Assembly (NCBI GenBank): GCA_017656305.1
Contig: JACDOG010000003.1
Span: forward strand, 144,758 to 208,757
Source of the DNA: Thermoanaerobacteraceae bacterium
GTDB lineage: Bacteria; Bacillota; JADQBR01
Direction of reading: 5' to 3'
DNA: 64,000 nt
Every line of letters begins with the position of its first letter. Position 1 is the first letter of the stretch. The translations under genes were made by a program, and so were the position numbers. The notes beneath the pieces are model-generated. The model saw nothing but the letters and a program-made list of their open reading frames with translations, was not told the origin of the DNA and did no database searches. Below are positions 63,981-64,000 of the stretch, piece after piece.

Positions 63981-64000
63981 ATGGTTAAACTGAACGATTT
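63981..64000 (+). CDS. Start of an unidentified gene cut by the window edge
   Basis: ATG at 63981 follows AGGGGGGA at good spacing and reads MVKLND before the window ends. Too short to identify. Confidence 0.5.

Overview
The window looks like chromosome of an anaerobic, endospore-forming member of the Bacillota (Clostridia or Peptococcaceae-like lineage). The evidence is the spore genes spoIIP and spoIVA, the DUF1614/YIEGIA/DUF3189 set, strong purine-rich ribosome binding sites, many GTG and TTG starts, FMN and SAM-I riboswitches, and a dense set of sigma-54 promoters driving amino-acid or organic-acid catabolism with a sodium-pumping decarboxylase. No species is named because that needs a database comparison.

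Bases 1-27130 are ordinary housekeeping DNA, all on the plus strand: biotin synthesis (bioY partial, bioD, bioA, bioB); a sporulation/membrane module (DUF1614, spoIIP, YIEGIA protein, its capping subunit, two DUF3189 proteins); a DUF512 radical-SAM-like protein, der, plsY, gpsA and spoIVA; a riboflavin operon under an FMN riboswitch (ribD, ribE, ribBA, ribH); metY-metX under a SAM-I riboswitch; and an ACT-domain protein with hom, thrC, thrB and lysC. A secreted stalk-domain protein and tRNA-Pro(GGG) close this part.

Bases 27330-29860 look inserted or remodelled: a minus-strand, AT-richer CotA-like multicopper oxidase, the last 24 codons of a cysteine-rich reductase-like gene, and a small winged-helix protein. 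From 29860 to 40700 lies a sigma-54 catabolic region: a GabT-like aminotransferase, an amino-acid permease, an enhancer-binding regulator, a wrecked aldehyde:ferredoxin oxidoreductase gene, glutamate dehydrogenase, an ADP-forming acyl-CoA synthetase and a class III CoA-transferase. A second sigma-54 region (53470-63840) holds a TAXI/TRAP transporter, a CBS-PAS enhancer-binding regulator, and a gamma/beta/biotin-carrier/acyl-CoA dehydrogenase/carboxyltransferase set that reads as a Na+-translocating (glutaconyl-CoA-type) decarboxylase. Five near-perfect TGGCA-N8-TTGC(T/A)-type promoters each have an ATGCW-N4-WGCAT palindrome (two of them with one mismatch) about 110-200 bp upstream. The two regulators have nearly identical recognition helices, so they probably read the same enhancer.

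Between these regions (40700-53470) sits the most novel part: a self-contained gene set controlled by an FCD-domain regulator and a separate palindrome, CTCATC-N3-GATGAG. It encodes two paralogous multi-pass transporters at its ends, a Na+/Ca2+-type antiporter, a small conserved protein, a flavoprotein with a four-cysteine cluster, a free-standing 75-residue aminomutase-dimerisation-like protein, a B12-dependent mutase in which the domain order of ornithine aminomutase is rearranged and the PLP lysine is absent, a RidA protein, an unassigned PLP enzyme and a P-loop protein. I read it as an undescribed B12-dependent pathway for fermenting an unknown amino acid or related solute.
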